From JBFWUW01 sp050247075 (lineage in GTDB: Bacteria > Planctomycetota > Planctomycetia > Pirellulales > JBFWUW01), in assembly GCA_050247075.1 (NCBI GenBank), contig JBFWUW010000050.1, positions 1 through 55,399 of the forward strand: a stretch of 55,399 nucleotides of DNA. Reading direction: 5' to 3'. The notes under the pieces were generated by a model. It did not search any database. It had not been told where the DNA came from and worked only from the letters and a program-made list of their open reading frames with translations. Positions 34,847 through 42,521 of this stretch are shown piece by piece. A program made the translations under genes and the position numbers. How positions within the stretch are numbered: position 1 is the stretch's first letter; each line of letters opens with the position of its first letter.

Positions 34847-34897
34847 CGTCGGCTGACGCTGCCTGGCGGCGGCCACGCGCGGCGAGCTTCAACAACA

Positions 34898-34932
34898 AAC
34901 AAAGCCCGGCGTTGCTATCGCCGGGCTTTGTT
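34898..34932. terminator. Bidirectional terminator between larE and the di-haem gene
   Basis: Fourteen-base stem AACAAAGCCCGGCG-type (34898-34911) with CGCCGGGCTTTGTT (34919-34932), loop TTGCTAT. It lies between converging genes; on the minus strand it is followed by a T-rich TTGTTGTTG, on the plus strand by a weaker tail. Confidence 0.8.
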
Positions 34933-34981
34933 ACTTGCGTTGCTGGTCCCGCTATTTTTCGCGGGTTTGGCTTTTGAGGCC

Positions 34982-36850
34982 TTACCGGCCGCGGCGTTTG
35001 CCACCGCTGGCCAGCTTAGAGACCCACACGCCGGTCAACTGCGACGGCGTGCCCCCGTAGGCTTGCTGGAATGCTTGCTCGAAATCGGCCCCCTTGCGGA
35101 CCATGTTCAGCAGGCCCTTGAACTGCGAGTCCTTGCTCATCAAAAAGCTGGCGTAGCTGTAGTTCAAAATGGCCGTGTCGCCAGGAGGAAGTTCGTTCTT
35201 CAAGAAATCGTCGGGCTTCTTGGACTGGGCCAAAATAGTTGGCACCTGTTCGTCCAGGCTCTTGATCCACGGATCCTTGCGATCGAACTTGGCGCCAGCG
35301 GCCCACGAGCAACCTTGCGTAAACCACTCTGGCATGCGGGGACCAATGCTTTGCAAATAAGCGCCGGTCACCTGTTGGCCCACCAGCCCCGCGACAGAGC
35401 CATCGCTGGCTTCTGGCGGAACGATGCAGCCATAGGCATCGACCACGTTGAACTTGAAGTGGCCCTTCATGTCGCTCGGTATCTCCCGCTTTTCGACCAT
35501 CTGGCCGAATTCGGAGTAGTCGTAGCGGCGATTGAAAGCAAACAGGGTCATGCGGCCCTTGAAGAGAGGCTCGCCCGAAGGTGCCCGCAACAGCTTGGCA
35601 ACTTGTGGAATCTGCTGCTCGGCGATCTTGCCAATTTCGGCCAAACGGTCCTCGCCCACGTTGCCGTACAGCAAAAAGTTTTCGGTTTCGGCCTTGTCGG
35701 GGGCCACGTCGGGGTTGCTCAGCCTCCAGTTCTTACCGGCCAGATCATCGCGATAGGCTTTGAGCTCGTCGTGCGTCATGACCGAAGCCTTGTAGACATT
35801 GGCCACGAACTCCACATCATCGCTCGGGTTGATGCCATCGAACTTGGCCCCTTCGGCGATCCACTTCTCAAACAGGGCAATCTGCTCGGGCGACAATGGC
35901 GAACGGTTCAGCGGCATTTGCGCGCCGGCCGTCCCCTTGAGCTTCTTCACGATCAGACTAGCGGCCGAGTCGCCCGGCTTAAGGATCAGGCCGTCGTTGT
36001 TGCCGGCCAACATGCTGACGAACGTCTCCAACCGCAACTGGGCCGAAGGCTGCCGGCCGCCGTGGCAACCGATGCATTGCTCGGCCAAGATGGGGGCAAT
36101 ATCACGAGAAAAACGCGACTCCTCGTTGCCCGACGCCGTGACGACCTCCAACCTGGGGCGTTCCATCGGCATCGGCGTGGTCCCGTCGCCGATCATGGCG
36201 TCGGGGTCTTTGCCGTCGAACTTGGCCCCTTCGTCAATCCACTTGGTAATCAAAGCGATCGTCTCGTCGGGCAGCTTGCCGCCGCCGCGTGGCATATCGC
36301 CAGATTCCAACGTGTCGATCAGCCGGCTGCCAGCCCCCCTGCCCGGCGAAAAGACCGTGCCAGCCTCCGAACCCTTCATGAGCTTGTTGTACGTCCCCAG
36401 GTTGAAACCGCCGCGCGTGTTGGCGACGTGGCAATTGTTACAGCTTGCCAGAAAAATCGGCGCGATGTCCTTGGTGAAGCTGACACCGGTACTGCCGCCG
36501 GGCCCCTTGCCTGGACGTGCCTTGAAGTCGATCTCGGTCAGATCGGGAACCTCGTTGCCGCTCTTGGCAATCACGCGGTGGGCCGCCGACAACCGGCCGT
36601 ACAGCTTTTCCACCAGCGATTTGACGGCCGGGCCTTCGGTGGCCAACTGCTGCAGCTTGGCGTTCGCATCGGCAATCATGGGAATGGCCTCGGCGTATTT
36701 CTTGCCAATCGCCAATTTGCCAATGTCTTTGATTTGCTTCTCGATCTCATCGGCTTTTTCTTGCTGCTCGGGCGTGGCCGCCATCGCAGCCAAGGCCAGC
36801 AACGAGCTCAGTGCCAGGCACAATATTCCGGCGATGCCAAGGTGTCGCAT
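34982..36850 (-). CDS. Exported di-haem PSCyt1-type protein
   Basis: A 622-residue exported protein. The signal peptide is MRHLGIAGILCLALSSLLAL. A helical/coiled segment (about 27-100) precedes two PSCyt1-like cytochrome domains: CNNCH (137-141) with a methionine in SGDMPRGGG (186), and CIGCH (259-263) with a methionine in AQMPLNR. The C-terminal half (about 390-622) is unassigned; it contains FAFNRRYDYSEFGQMVE and YSYASFLMSK. The family is planctomycete-specific in my experience and likely acts in envelope electron transfer or binding. It converges on larE across a bidirectional terminator and is transcribed alone. Confidence 0.9.
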   Translation of the reverse strand: MRHLGIAGILCLALSSLLALAAMAATPEQQEKADEIEKQIKDIGKLAIGKKYAEAIPMIADANAKLQQLATEGPAVKSLVEKLYGRLSAAHRVIAKSGNEVPDLTEIDFKARPGKGPGGSTGVSFTKDIAPIFLASCNNCHVANTRGGFNLGTYNKLMKGSEAGTVFSPGRGAGSRLIDTLESGDMPRGGGKLPDETIALITKWIDEGAKFDGKDPDAMIGDGTTPMPMERPRLEVVTASGNEESRFSRDIAPILAEQCIGCHGGRQPSAQLRLETFVSMLAGNNDGLILKPGDSAASLIVKKLKGTAGAQMPLNRSPLSPEQIALFEKWIAEGAKFDGINPSDDVEFVANVYKASVMTHDELKAYRDDLAGKNWRLSNPDVAPDKAETENFLLYGNVGEDRLAEIGKIAEQQIPQVAKLLRAPSGEPLFKGRMTLFAFNRRYDYSEFGQMVEKREIPSDMKGHFKFNVVDAYGCIVPPEASDGSVAGLVGQQVTGAYLQSIGPRMPEWFTQGCSWAAGAKFDRKDPWIKSLDEQVPTILAQSKKPDDFLKNELPPGDTAILNYSYASFLMSKDSQFKGLLNMVRKGADFEQAFQQAYGGTPSQLTGVWVSKLASGGKRRGR

Positions 36851-37140
36851 GTGTCTGCATCTCCGCGGGAAAAGTAAAGGTGTATGGTTGCAGCGGGTCT
36901 GGTATGGCGAAGTGGGGGGGGCACCAGCCGACCCCTAGTATAGGTATTCTCTCGCTAGCAGGTACAGTCTGTTATTCCCGGATGGGCAAAAAAGAAGGCC
37001 TGACGGGCGATGACGGGTGCCTAATTCCTCTTTGGCCGTGGGGGCAATTCTGGTATGGATTCAGGTGAGGCTCGTCTGGCTATTTCTTAATTTGGCGGTA
37101 TTCTCCGGTCGAATCAAGCTCTTCGTGGAATTTTCCGCCC

Positions 37141-37875
37141 GTGGAAACCTCGCTGCACCGCTCGCTCAAGCACCTTTACGCGGCGGGACCGCTGGCCCTG
37201 GGCCAGACCGAAGCGGACGATTCTCCTCCCCTGGCGCAGGTGGAAGTCCGCCTGGACGGCTTCCGCATCGACGCCGTGGTTGCCGGTTGCTTGATCGAAA
37301 TCCAGCATGGCTCGCTAGCGGCGATTCGGGCCAAGATCACCCGGCTGCTGCAAAAACACGACGTTTTGGTCGTCAAACCAATCATCGCCAGCAAATTGTT
37401 GGTCAAACGGGCCAAGGCCAACGGTCCCGAAGTTGACCGCCGCCAAAGCCCCAAACGAGGCAAACTGTTGGACCTGTTCGACGAGCTAATCTACTTCACC
37501 AAGGTCTTTCCCCACCCTCGCTTGACGATCGAGGCCGTGCTGGTCGATGTGGAGGAATGGCGGCGGCCTGGCCACGGCCGGCGGCGGCGCTGGCGTAAGG
37601 ACGACCATACCGTGGAAGACCAGCACCTGCTGGCCATTCGCCAGACCCAACGCTTTCGCACGGCGGCCGACCTGCTGGCATTTCTGCCAGAAAGCTTGCC
37701 GCGGCCATTTCACTCGGGGCACTTGGCGGCGGCCCTGGCCGTGCCGCGCTGGTGCGCCCAGCGCATGGTGTACGTCATGCGGCACACTGGCACGCTCATC
37801 GAAGCGGGCAAGCAAGGCAACGCCCGGCTGTACGAAACACCAGCGCCGCGACGCAAACGCCGCCGATCCGCGTAG
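37141..37875 (+). CDS. Hypothetical protein, possible PD-(D/E)XK nuclease-like plus winged helix
   Basis: A 244-residue protein starting at a GTG at 37141; the ribosome-binding site is weak. The N-terminal half has the layout of a restriction-endonuclease-like fold: a strand FRIDAVVAG with an aspartate, then IEIQHGSLAAI with E-x-Q in the position of the ExK motif, then a helix and strand DVLVVKP. A basic linker (RRPGHGRRRRWRK) leads to a C-terminal part that resembles a winged helix (RTAADLLAFLPESL, WCAQRMVYVMRHTGTLI, GNARLYE). Nuclease activity is inference from motif order; the gene could equally be a transcription factor. Confidence 0.65.
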   Translation: METSLHRSLKHLYAAGPLALGQTEADDSPPLAQVEVRLDGFRIDAVVAGCLIEIQHGSLAAIRAKITRLLQKHDVLVVKPIIASKLLVKRAKANGPEVDRRQSPKRGKLLDLFDELIYFTKVFPHPRLTIEAVLVDVEEWRRPGHGRRRRWRKDDHTVEDQHLLAIRQTQRFRTAADLLAFLPESLPRPFHSGHLAAALAVPRWCAQRMVYVMRHTGTLIEAGKQGNARLYETPAPRRKRRRSA

Positions 37876-37998
37876 CCGCAATGTTCCTGCTTTGCCGGCT
37901 CGAGTCGGTATCCGCATTCCGCGCAAGCTACGGTTGCCAGGCTTGGACCATCGAAACGTTCGAGCCAACAAGGGGGAGCGAAGTAGCTACGGCCACCC

Positions 37999-38718
37999 CT
38001 ATCGCGACTGGGCGCGATCTTCCGGCAGATAGAGCAGGCAGCCGCAGTTCTTGCAGAACACGGCGTGGCTCATGTGAAGAGAATTGAACATGTTGGGCGT
38101 GAGCGTATTGAAACAGCCGCCGCAACATTCCCCCTCCACGGCGGCCATGGCCTCCGATCCGCGTGACTTCACCACGCGATCGTAGTCCGAGCGAATATCG
38201 GTCGGCAGCCCCGCCTCGGCCTCGCGCAGGTCAATTTCCAGTCGCTTGATGTCGACTTCGATCTGTCCCAGTTGCTCTCGAATGGAATTATGCGTTTTCG
38301 CCAGTTCTTCCTTACCTTTGGCCAGCCGCTGTTCGGCCTCGCCAATCTTGCCGTGGACTTCGTCGACTTTTTCCATCGCCTCCAGGATTTCGTCCGCCAA
38401 CACGCTGTTGGCCATTTCGTCCGCGGCGATCTGCTCCAGCAGGGCCTGGTACTCGCGATTGCTGCCACAGGCATTCAGTTTGCGGCGCAAATCCTCGATC
38501 TTGGCCTCGCCGGCCTTCAGCGAAAGCTGCTTCTGGTCCGAGGCCACGCGGGTGGCCTTGTGCTGGCTCTTGGCGGTGGCGAGTTCTTCCTCCAACCGCT
38601 TGACGTTAGCCTCGTGGGCGCGCACCTGCTTCGGCCCGCGCTCCGCGCGTTCGCGCAGGTCGCCAAGTTGCTGGTGGATGCGGTGCAAAGTGCGCAGCGC
38701 CGACGCGGTCAGTGCCAT
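37999..38718 (-). CDS. C4-type zinc ribbon, coiled-coil protein
   Basis: A 239-residue soluble protein with an N-terminal long coiled coil (about 1-180, heptad-rich: RLEEELATAKSQHKATR, LRRKLNACGSNREYQ, AEQRLAKGKEELAK) and a C-terminal zf-RING_7/DUF164 zinc ribbon (GECCGGCFNTL...FCKNCGCLLYLPED). Members of this family are widespread in bacteria, and their role is not well established; links to nucleic acid binding or RNA polymerase have been proposed. It converges with the preceding plus-strand gene and stands alone. Confidence 0.88.
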   Translation of the reverse strand: MALTASALRTLHRIHQQLGDLRERAERGPKQVRAHEANVKRLEEELATAKSQHKATRVASDQKQLSLKAGEAKIEDLRRKLNACGSNREYQALLEQIAADEMANSVLADEILEAMEKVDEVHGKIGEAEQRLAKGKEELAKTHNSIREQLGQIEVDIKRLEIDLREAEAGLPTDIRSDYDRVVKSRGSEAMAAVEGECCGGCFNTLTPNMFNSLHMSHAVFCKNCGCLLYLPEDRAQSR

Positions 38719-38845
38719 AAGTGGGCTCGTTCCTGGCCAAGAAATAATCGCCTACGACCCGCCCAATATAGCAAACCGCGGGCCGCTTGACGACCAGCGA
38801 AGAAGATAGTGATGCCCTATGACTTTCTGCCCAAGAGAAGGGCAG

Positions 38846-39064
38846 CTATGGCCCCCCACCACCAAACAACCATGGATAAGCCCAAATCGACAACTTGATG
38901 CCGCATGCGATGGTCAACACCAACATGAACATTGCCCGCAACGACATCCGAAGGGACTTCACCTCGTTTTGATAGAAGTAAAACCAAATTGAGATGGTCG
39001 CGATGACTGGCAGCATTAGGCCAATAACCATCCCAACCGGATCGTTGTATCCGTACCATTCCAT
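38846..39064 (-). CDS. Small membrane protein (72 aa)
   Basis: About 72 residues from the ATG at 39064 (a GTG at 39073 is the alternative). Two hydrophobic helices are visible, about 10-30 and 45-65, and the sequence ends in FGGGGP. There is no good ribosome-binding site. The frame looks coding (aromatic and hydrophobic pattern WFYFYQNEVKSLRMSLRAM), but no homologue is recognised. Confidence 0.5.
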   Translation of the reverse strand: MEWYGYNDPVGMVIGLMLPVIATISIWFYFYQNEVKSLRMSLRAMFMLVLTIACGIKLSIWAYPWLFGGGGP

Positions 39065-39249
39065 CTTAGGCACGCATCAATATCGTCGAAGTTCCACAGG
39101 CCCTTGGTCGCGCCAGCAGCCATCGCCCTTGTAATCCGCGTAGCGCTCGGACGCCAGCGGATATTGTAGTAGGCCATTTGAAGATTGCACGCCGGCTCTA
39201 GGTTTTCTAGTTTCTTGCTGAATAGGCCCTTGCGAGTGGCCCCTCGCGC

Positions 39250-39345
39250 GGCACGGGCATCTTGCCCGTGGCCCGCCTGTTGTCCATCCGGGCAAGCGGT
39301 ACTTGATGGAGAAAACATGGGCGGGACGCCCATGCCACGGCTGGC
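39250..39345. repeat. GMGVPPM/GQDAR-type hairpin pair
   Basis: Two hairpins: GCACGGGCATCTTGCCCGTG (about 39250-39270) and ATGGGCGGGACGCCCAT (about 39317-39334). Read on the minus strand they translate as GMGVPPM and GQDARA, a combination often seen in spurious planctomycete ORFs. The 60-odd bases between them contain no gene. Confidence 0.7.
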
Positions 39346-39431
39346 TAGCAATTAGCCGGTGGGTGCCGGGCTGGCATTGTTCGTCACCAGGGGAATTCGC
39401 CTCGCCGGGCCAACCCGGTCGTCCCTGTTGA

Positions 39432-39482
39432 AAAACAAATGTTATTATTTTACATATTTTTTACTTTACAAACATTTGTTTT
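39432..39482. repeat. AT-rich inverted repeat
   Basis: AAAACAAATGT (39432-39442) and ACATTTGTTTT (39472-39482) form an eleven-base perfect inverted repeat around a 29-base AT-rich spacer, in sharp contrast to the GC-rich surroundings. It has no gene beside it within 800 bases on the plus strand; it could be a relic or a protein-binding site. Confidence 0.75.
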
Positions 39483-39557
39483 CGTACTAATATGTCGTCT
39501 TAGTGGCTTTGCGCGCCGACGTGGCCTTTTCACGTCCAGCGGGCGCGAAGCCCCCAA

Positions 39558-39719
39558 ACCGCCCAGGCATCGTCGTCCGTCGCGTGCTCGAACAGCATGG
39601 CCGTGGCGGTCGATCGAGCGGGTCACTTATTACGGCTACCGTTGCCGGCTGGTTGGCCAATTTGGGCGCGACGGATTCCTCGCCGCTCCCTCCGCCGACC
39701 GGTACGCGTCACGGGGCCT
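39558..39719 (+). repeat. Repeat A, copy 1
   Basis: 162-base direct repeat from ACCGCCCAGGCATCGTCGTC to CACGGGGCCT; matches 40133-40289 with about 20 differences. Contains GGCTACCGTTGCCGGCTGGT. Confidence 0.8.
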
Positions 39720-39816
39720 TTCCATACTTTTTGAAACGCGGTTCTAACGCGGGGCGCTTACGGTGCGCGCCGCTGTAATCGCCAGCTCCGACGGCGATTT
39801 GGGGCCATCGCAGCCC

Positions 39817-39941
39817 GCACCACACCCCCGTTGTTGGAACAGGTAACGCGACCGCTTCGACCAAAAGACCCACGATTTCGCGGAAATATGCCGTCTTGTT
39901 ACCTGCACCACCCCGTGAAATGGTGCAGGTAACGTGGAACA
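39817..39941 (+). repeat. Repeat B, copy 1, with palindrome
   Basis: 125 bases, one mismatch to 40005-40129 at period 188. It contains a 13-base perfect inverted repeat GTTACCTGCACCA (39898-39910) and TGGTGCAGGTAAC (39921-39933). Confidence 0.9.
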
Positions 39942-40004
39942 AGAAGCACCCAGCCATCGAATCGGAATTGCCAATGGATCGCCGATCAGCGACCTTCCTT
40001 ACCT

Positions 40005-40129
40005 GCACCACACCCCCGTTGTTGGAACAGGTAACGCGACCGCTTCGACCAAAAGACCCACGATTTCGCGGAAATATGCCGTCTTGTTACCTGCACCACC
40101 CCGTGAAATGGTGCGGGTAACGTGGAACG
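40005..40129 (+). repeat. Repeat B, copy 2
   Basis: Second copy of the 125-base repeat; the palindrome carries one mismatch (GGTGCGGGTAAC). Directly followed by repeat A copy 2. Confidence 0.9.
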
Positions 40130-40132
40130 AGA

Positions 40133-40289
40133 ACCGCCCAGGCATCGTCGTCCGCCGCGTGCCCAAACTGCATGGCCGTGGCGGGCGGACAATCGGGCGA
40201 GTGATTTATCACGGCTACCGTTGCCGGCTGGTCGGCCAACTTGGAAGCGACGTCGTCCTCTCCGCCGACCGGTACGTGCCACGGGGCCT
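40133..40289 (+). repeat. Repeat A, copy 2
   Basis: 157-base partner of 39558-39719; ends two bases before the stop codon of the sulfatase gene at 40292. Confidence 0.8.
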
Positions 40290-40291
40290 GT

Positions 40292-41860
40292 CTATTTCTT
40301 GGGTGGAGAGCGCGTTTCGCCCTCAAACGGCTGATTGCCATAGGCCGATCTCGGCGGATCCGCGGCCTCTTTCACTTCGGCTCGCAGGCGATCGAGTTCG
40401 ACGTGCAATTCCTTGACCGTCTGCGCGTAGGCGGGGTCAGAATAAAAATTCCGGACTTCCAGCGGATCGTTCGTGCGGTCCAGCAGTTCCCAGTCATCCA
40501 AGTCGGGCTTGTAGTAGTGCACCAGCTTGAAGCGGTCGGTAATCACGCCGTAGTGCGGACGCACGCGGTGGGGGACGGGAAACTCGTAGTAGTGATAGTA
40601 CAAGCTCTTCCGCCAATCCGCCGGAACCTGGCCGCGGCACAACGGGACCAGGCTGCGGCCCTGCATGTCGGCCGGCGTTTCCACTCCCGCCAGATCCAAA
40701 AAGGTCGCCGCGAAGTCGAGCAAGGAGACAATATTGCCGTTAACGCTGCCAGGTTTTGTCACGCCGGGCCACCGCACAACCAGCGGGCTGCGCAGCGATT
40801 CCTCGAAAATCCAGCGCTTGTCAAACCAGCCATGTTCTCCCAGATAAAAGCCTTGATCGGAGGAACAGACCACGACGGTATTCTCCGCCAGCCCTTCGGC
40901 TTCCAGGAATTCCAATAGCCGCCCAACATTCTCATCGACGGCTTTGACGCAGGCCAGATAGTCGTGCATGTAGCGATTGTAGCGCCAACGAACCAGTTCT
41001 TTTCCGGTCAGGCCGGCCTGCTGAAAAGCCTTGTTGCGCGGCTCGTAATAGGCATTCCAAACCTTGAGCTGCTCCGCGTTCATGTTGGGGGCCGGCTTGA
41101 ACTTGGCATCGAGATCGGTGAACGTGCGGTCCAGGCCCATGTCGTGGTCGCGGATGGCCAGCCCGCGGCCAGCGTAATCATCGAACAGCGTCTCTGGTTC
41201 AGGGTATTGGCGGTCGTTATCCCATCCCAAGTGCCGCAACGCCGGCGACCACTCGCGATGGGGAGCCTTGTGCTGGCTCATCAGCACGAAGGGGCGCGAC
41301 TTGTCGCGGTTCTTCAGCCACTCGATCGACAGGTCGGTGATAATGTCGGTGGTGTAGCCCGTATGTTGGACGCGTTTGCCGTCGCGAATCATCGGCGGAT
41401 TGTAGTACAGCCCCTGGCCAGGCAAGATGTGCCAGTGGTCGAAGCCGGTCGGATCGCTGCCGAGATGCCACTTGCCGATGATCGCCGTGGAATACCCGGC
41501 CCCTTGCAAGAGTTTGGGAAAGGTCTGCTGTTTGCCGTCAAACGTGCAGTTGGTGTTGTTGTAAAAGCCGTTGAGGTGCGAGTACTTGCCCGTCAATATC
41601 GTGGCCCGGCTGGGACCGCAGATGGAATTGGTAACCAGGCAACGGTCGAACCGCATGCCGTCGCGGGCAATGCTGTCCATGTGGGGCGTATCGAGCAAGT
41701 GCCGCTGCTCGTTGTAGGCGCTCACCGCCTGGCAAGTCAGATCATCGGAAAAGATGAACAAGATATTGGGCCGCTGCTCCGCCGCCTCACTCGACGGGGT
41801 GAGCGAACCAGCAGCCATAGCCAAAATCATTCCCAACGCTATTCGACATTTTTGCCACAT
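40292..41860 (-). CDS. Exported sulfatase (formylglycine type)
   Basis: A 522-residue sulfatase from the ATG at 41860, which has GGGAG nine bases upstream; the frame runs on to 41974. The signal peptide is IALGMILAMAAGSLT. RPNILFIFSDDLT holds the metal-binding aspartates; ICGPSRATILTG contains the CxPSR motif whose cysteine becomes formylglycine; KWHLG and SDQGFYLGEHGWFDKRWIFEE are further conserved sites. It resembles iduronate/choline-type sulfatases. Planctomycetes carry many such enzymes for sulfated polysaccharides, and the substrate here is not known. The maturation enzyme is not in the window. Confidence 0.96.
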   Translation of the reverse strand: MWQKCRIALGMILAMAAGSLTPSSEAAEQRPNILFIFSDDLTCQAVSAYNEQRHLLDTPHMDSIARDGMRFDRCLVTNSICGPSRATILTGKYSHLNGFYNNTNCTFDGKQQTFPKLLQGAGYSTAIIGKWHLGSDPTGFDHWHILPGQGLYYNPPMIRDGKRVQHTGYTTDIITDLSIEWLKNRDKSRPFVLMSQHKAPHREWSPALRHLGWDNDRQYPEPETLFDDYAGRGLAIRDHDMGLDRTFTDLDAKFKPAPNMNAEQLKVWNAYYEPRNKAFQQAGLTGKELVRWRYNRYMHDYLACVKAVDENVGRLLEFLEAEGLAENTVVVCSSDQGFYLGEHGWFDKRWIFEESLRSPLVVRWPGVTKPGSVNGNIVSLLDFAATFLDLAGVETPADMQGRSLVPLCRGQVPADWRKSLYYHYYEFPVPHRVRPHYGVITDRFKLVHYYKPDLDDWELLDRTNDPLEVRNFYSDPAYAQTVKELHVELDRLRAEVKEAADPPRSAYGNQPFEGETRSPPKK

Positions 41861-42087
41861 GGCCGATAACTCCCATGAAAGATTGAGCGGTTGTTTCCGC
41901 ACTACCGTAAGCCAATCGCAACGCGGGCGCTGCCCAGGCGACAGGTCGTTGACTTGAATTGGTTCAATGCCCATAGCTTACTCCGTCGATGCGGCCATGT
42001 CGCCGATGGAAGCCATTTCACGGCCAGGCATTAGAAGATAATGCAACGATAGCGGGCCACCTCGTTGCCGTGGGTGGCACTTGGCTG

Positions 42088-42110
42088 CAGGAGCCGTCTC
42101 CGACGGCGAC
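42088..42110 (+). repeat. Short hairpin repeat unit (GACGGC type)
   Basis: CAGGAGCCGTCTCCGACGGC with stem GCCGTC/GACGGC and loop TCC, sitting inside copy 2 of the long repeat. Confidence 0.8.
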
Positions 42111-42220
42111 AATCGGCGTTCCATCCTGGATGGGCCGAGACCGCCACAAACGCCGTACACTCGAACCGGATTGCACATCGCGGCCGAGAACGGCGGGATC
42201 GTACTGCCCCGCTAAGAGAA

Positions 42221-42354
42221 GAACCACGAATCAAACAAATCCAGCGAATGAATCTCCTGAGTGGAAACTCACTTGAGCAAAAGGGGGCGGGCAGCGACTA
42301 GAAGAACTCGTACCGTAGGATCCTTATTCGCTGGATTCGTTTGATTCGTGGTTC
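42221..42354 (+). mobile_element. MITE-like inverted-repeat element, copy 2
   Basis: 134 bases bounded by GAACCACGAATC and GATTCGTGGTTC, same orientation as copy 1. Lies within the long dispersed repeat. Confidence 0.75.
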
Positions 42355-42521
42355 TCACCAAGCCTCGTATAATTGCCGGTGCGCATTCAGCTCGCTGGCA
42401 ATGAATTATCTTCAAATGTCTGTTTCACCGCAGGCTGCCTGGACCCCACGGTAATGGCGCGGTAGCCTTGATCGCTCTATTCCCGCGATTTGCCGGCCGA
42501 TGTTTGATGGACTGCCGGTGC

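Larger units (their letters stand above)
42021..42422 (+). repeat. Long dispersed direct repeat, copy 2 (402 bases)
   Basis: Matches 31954-32328 over its length; 402 bases because it contains a hairpin unit at 42088 where copy 1 has only TACGG. Includes the inverted-repeat element at 42221-42354. Confidence 0.9.

Noticed and set aside
39016..39351. Minus-strand frame with GMGVPPM and GQDAR
   Set aside because: Product of the hairpin repeat, not a gene.
39817..40129. Repeats considered as a CRISPR array
   Set aside because: Only two 125-base copies with a 63-base gap; unit far too long and no cas genes.
31954..42422. Composite transposon bounded by the direct repeats
   Set aside because: No transposase or recombinase is encoded inside or beside the segment; kept only as a possible recombination unit.
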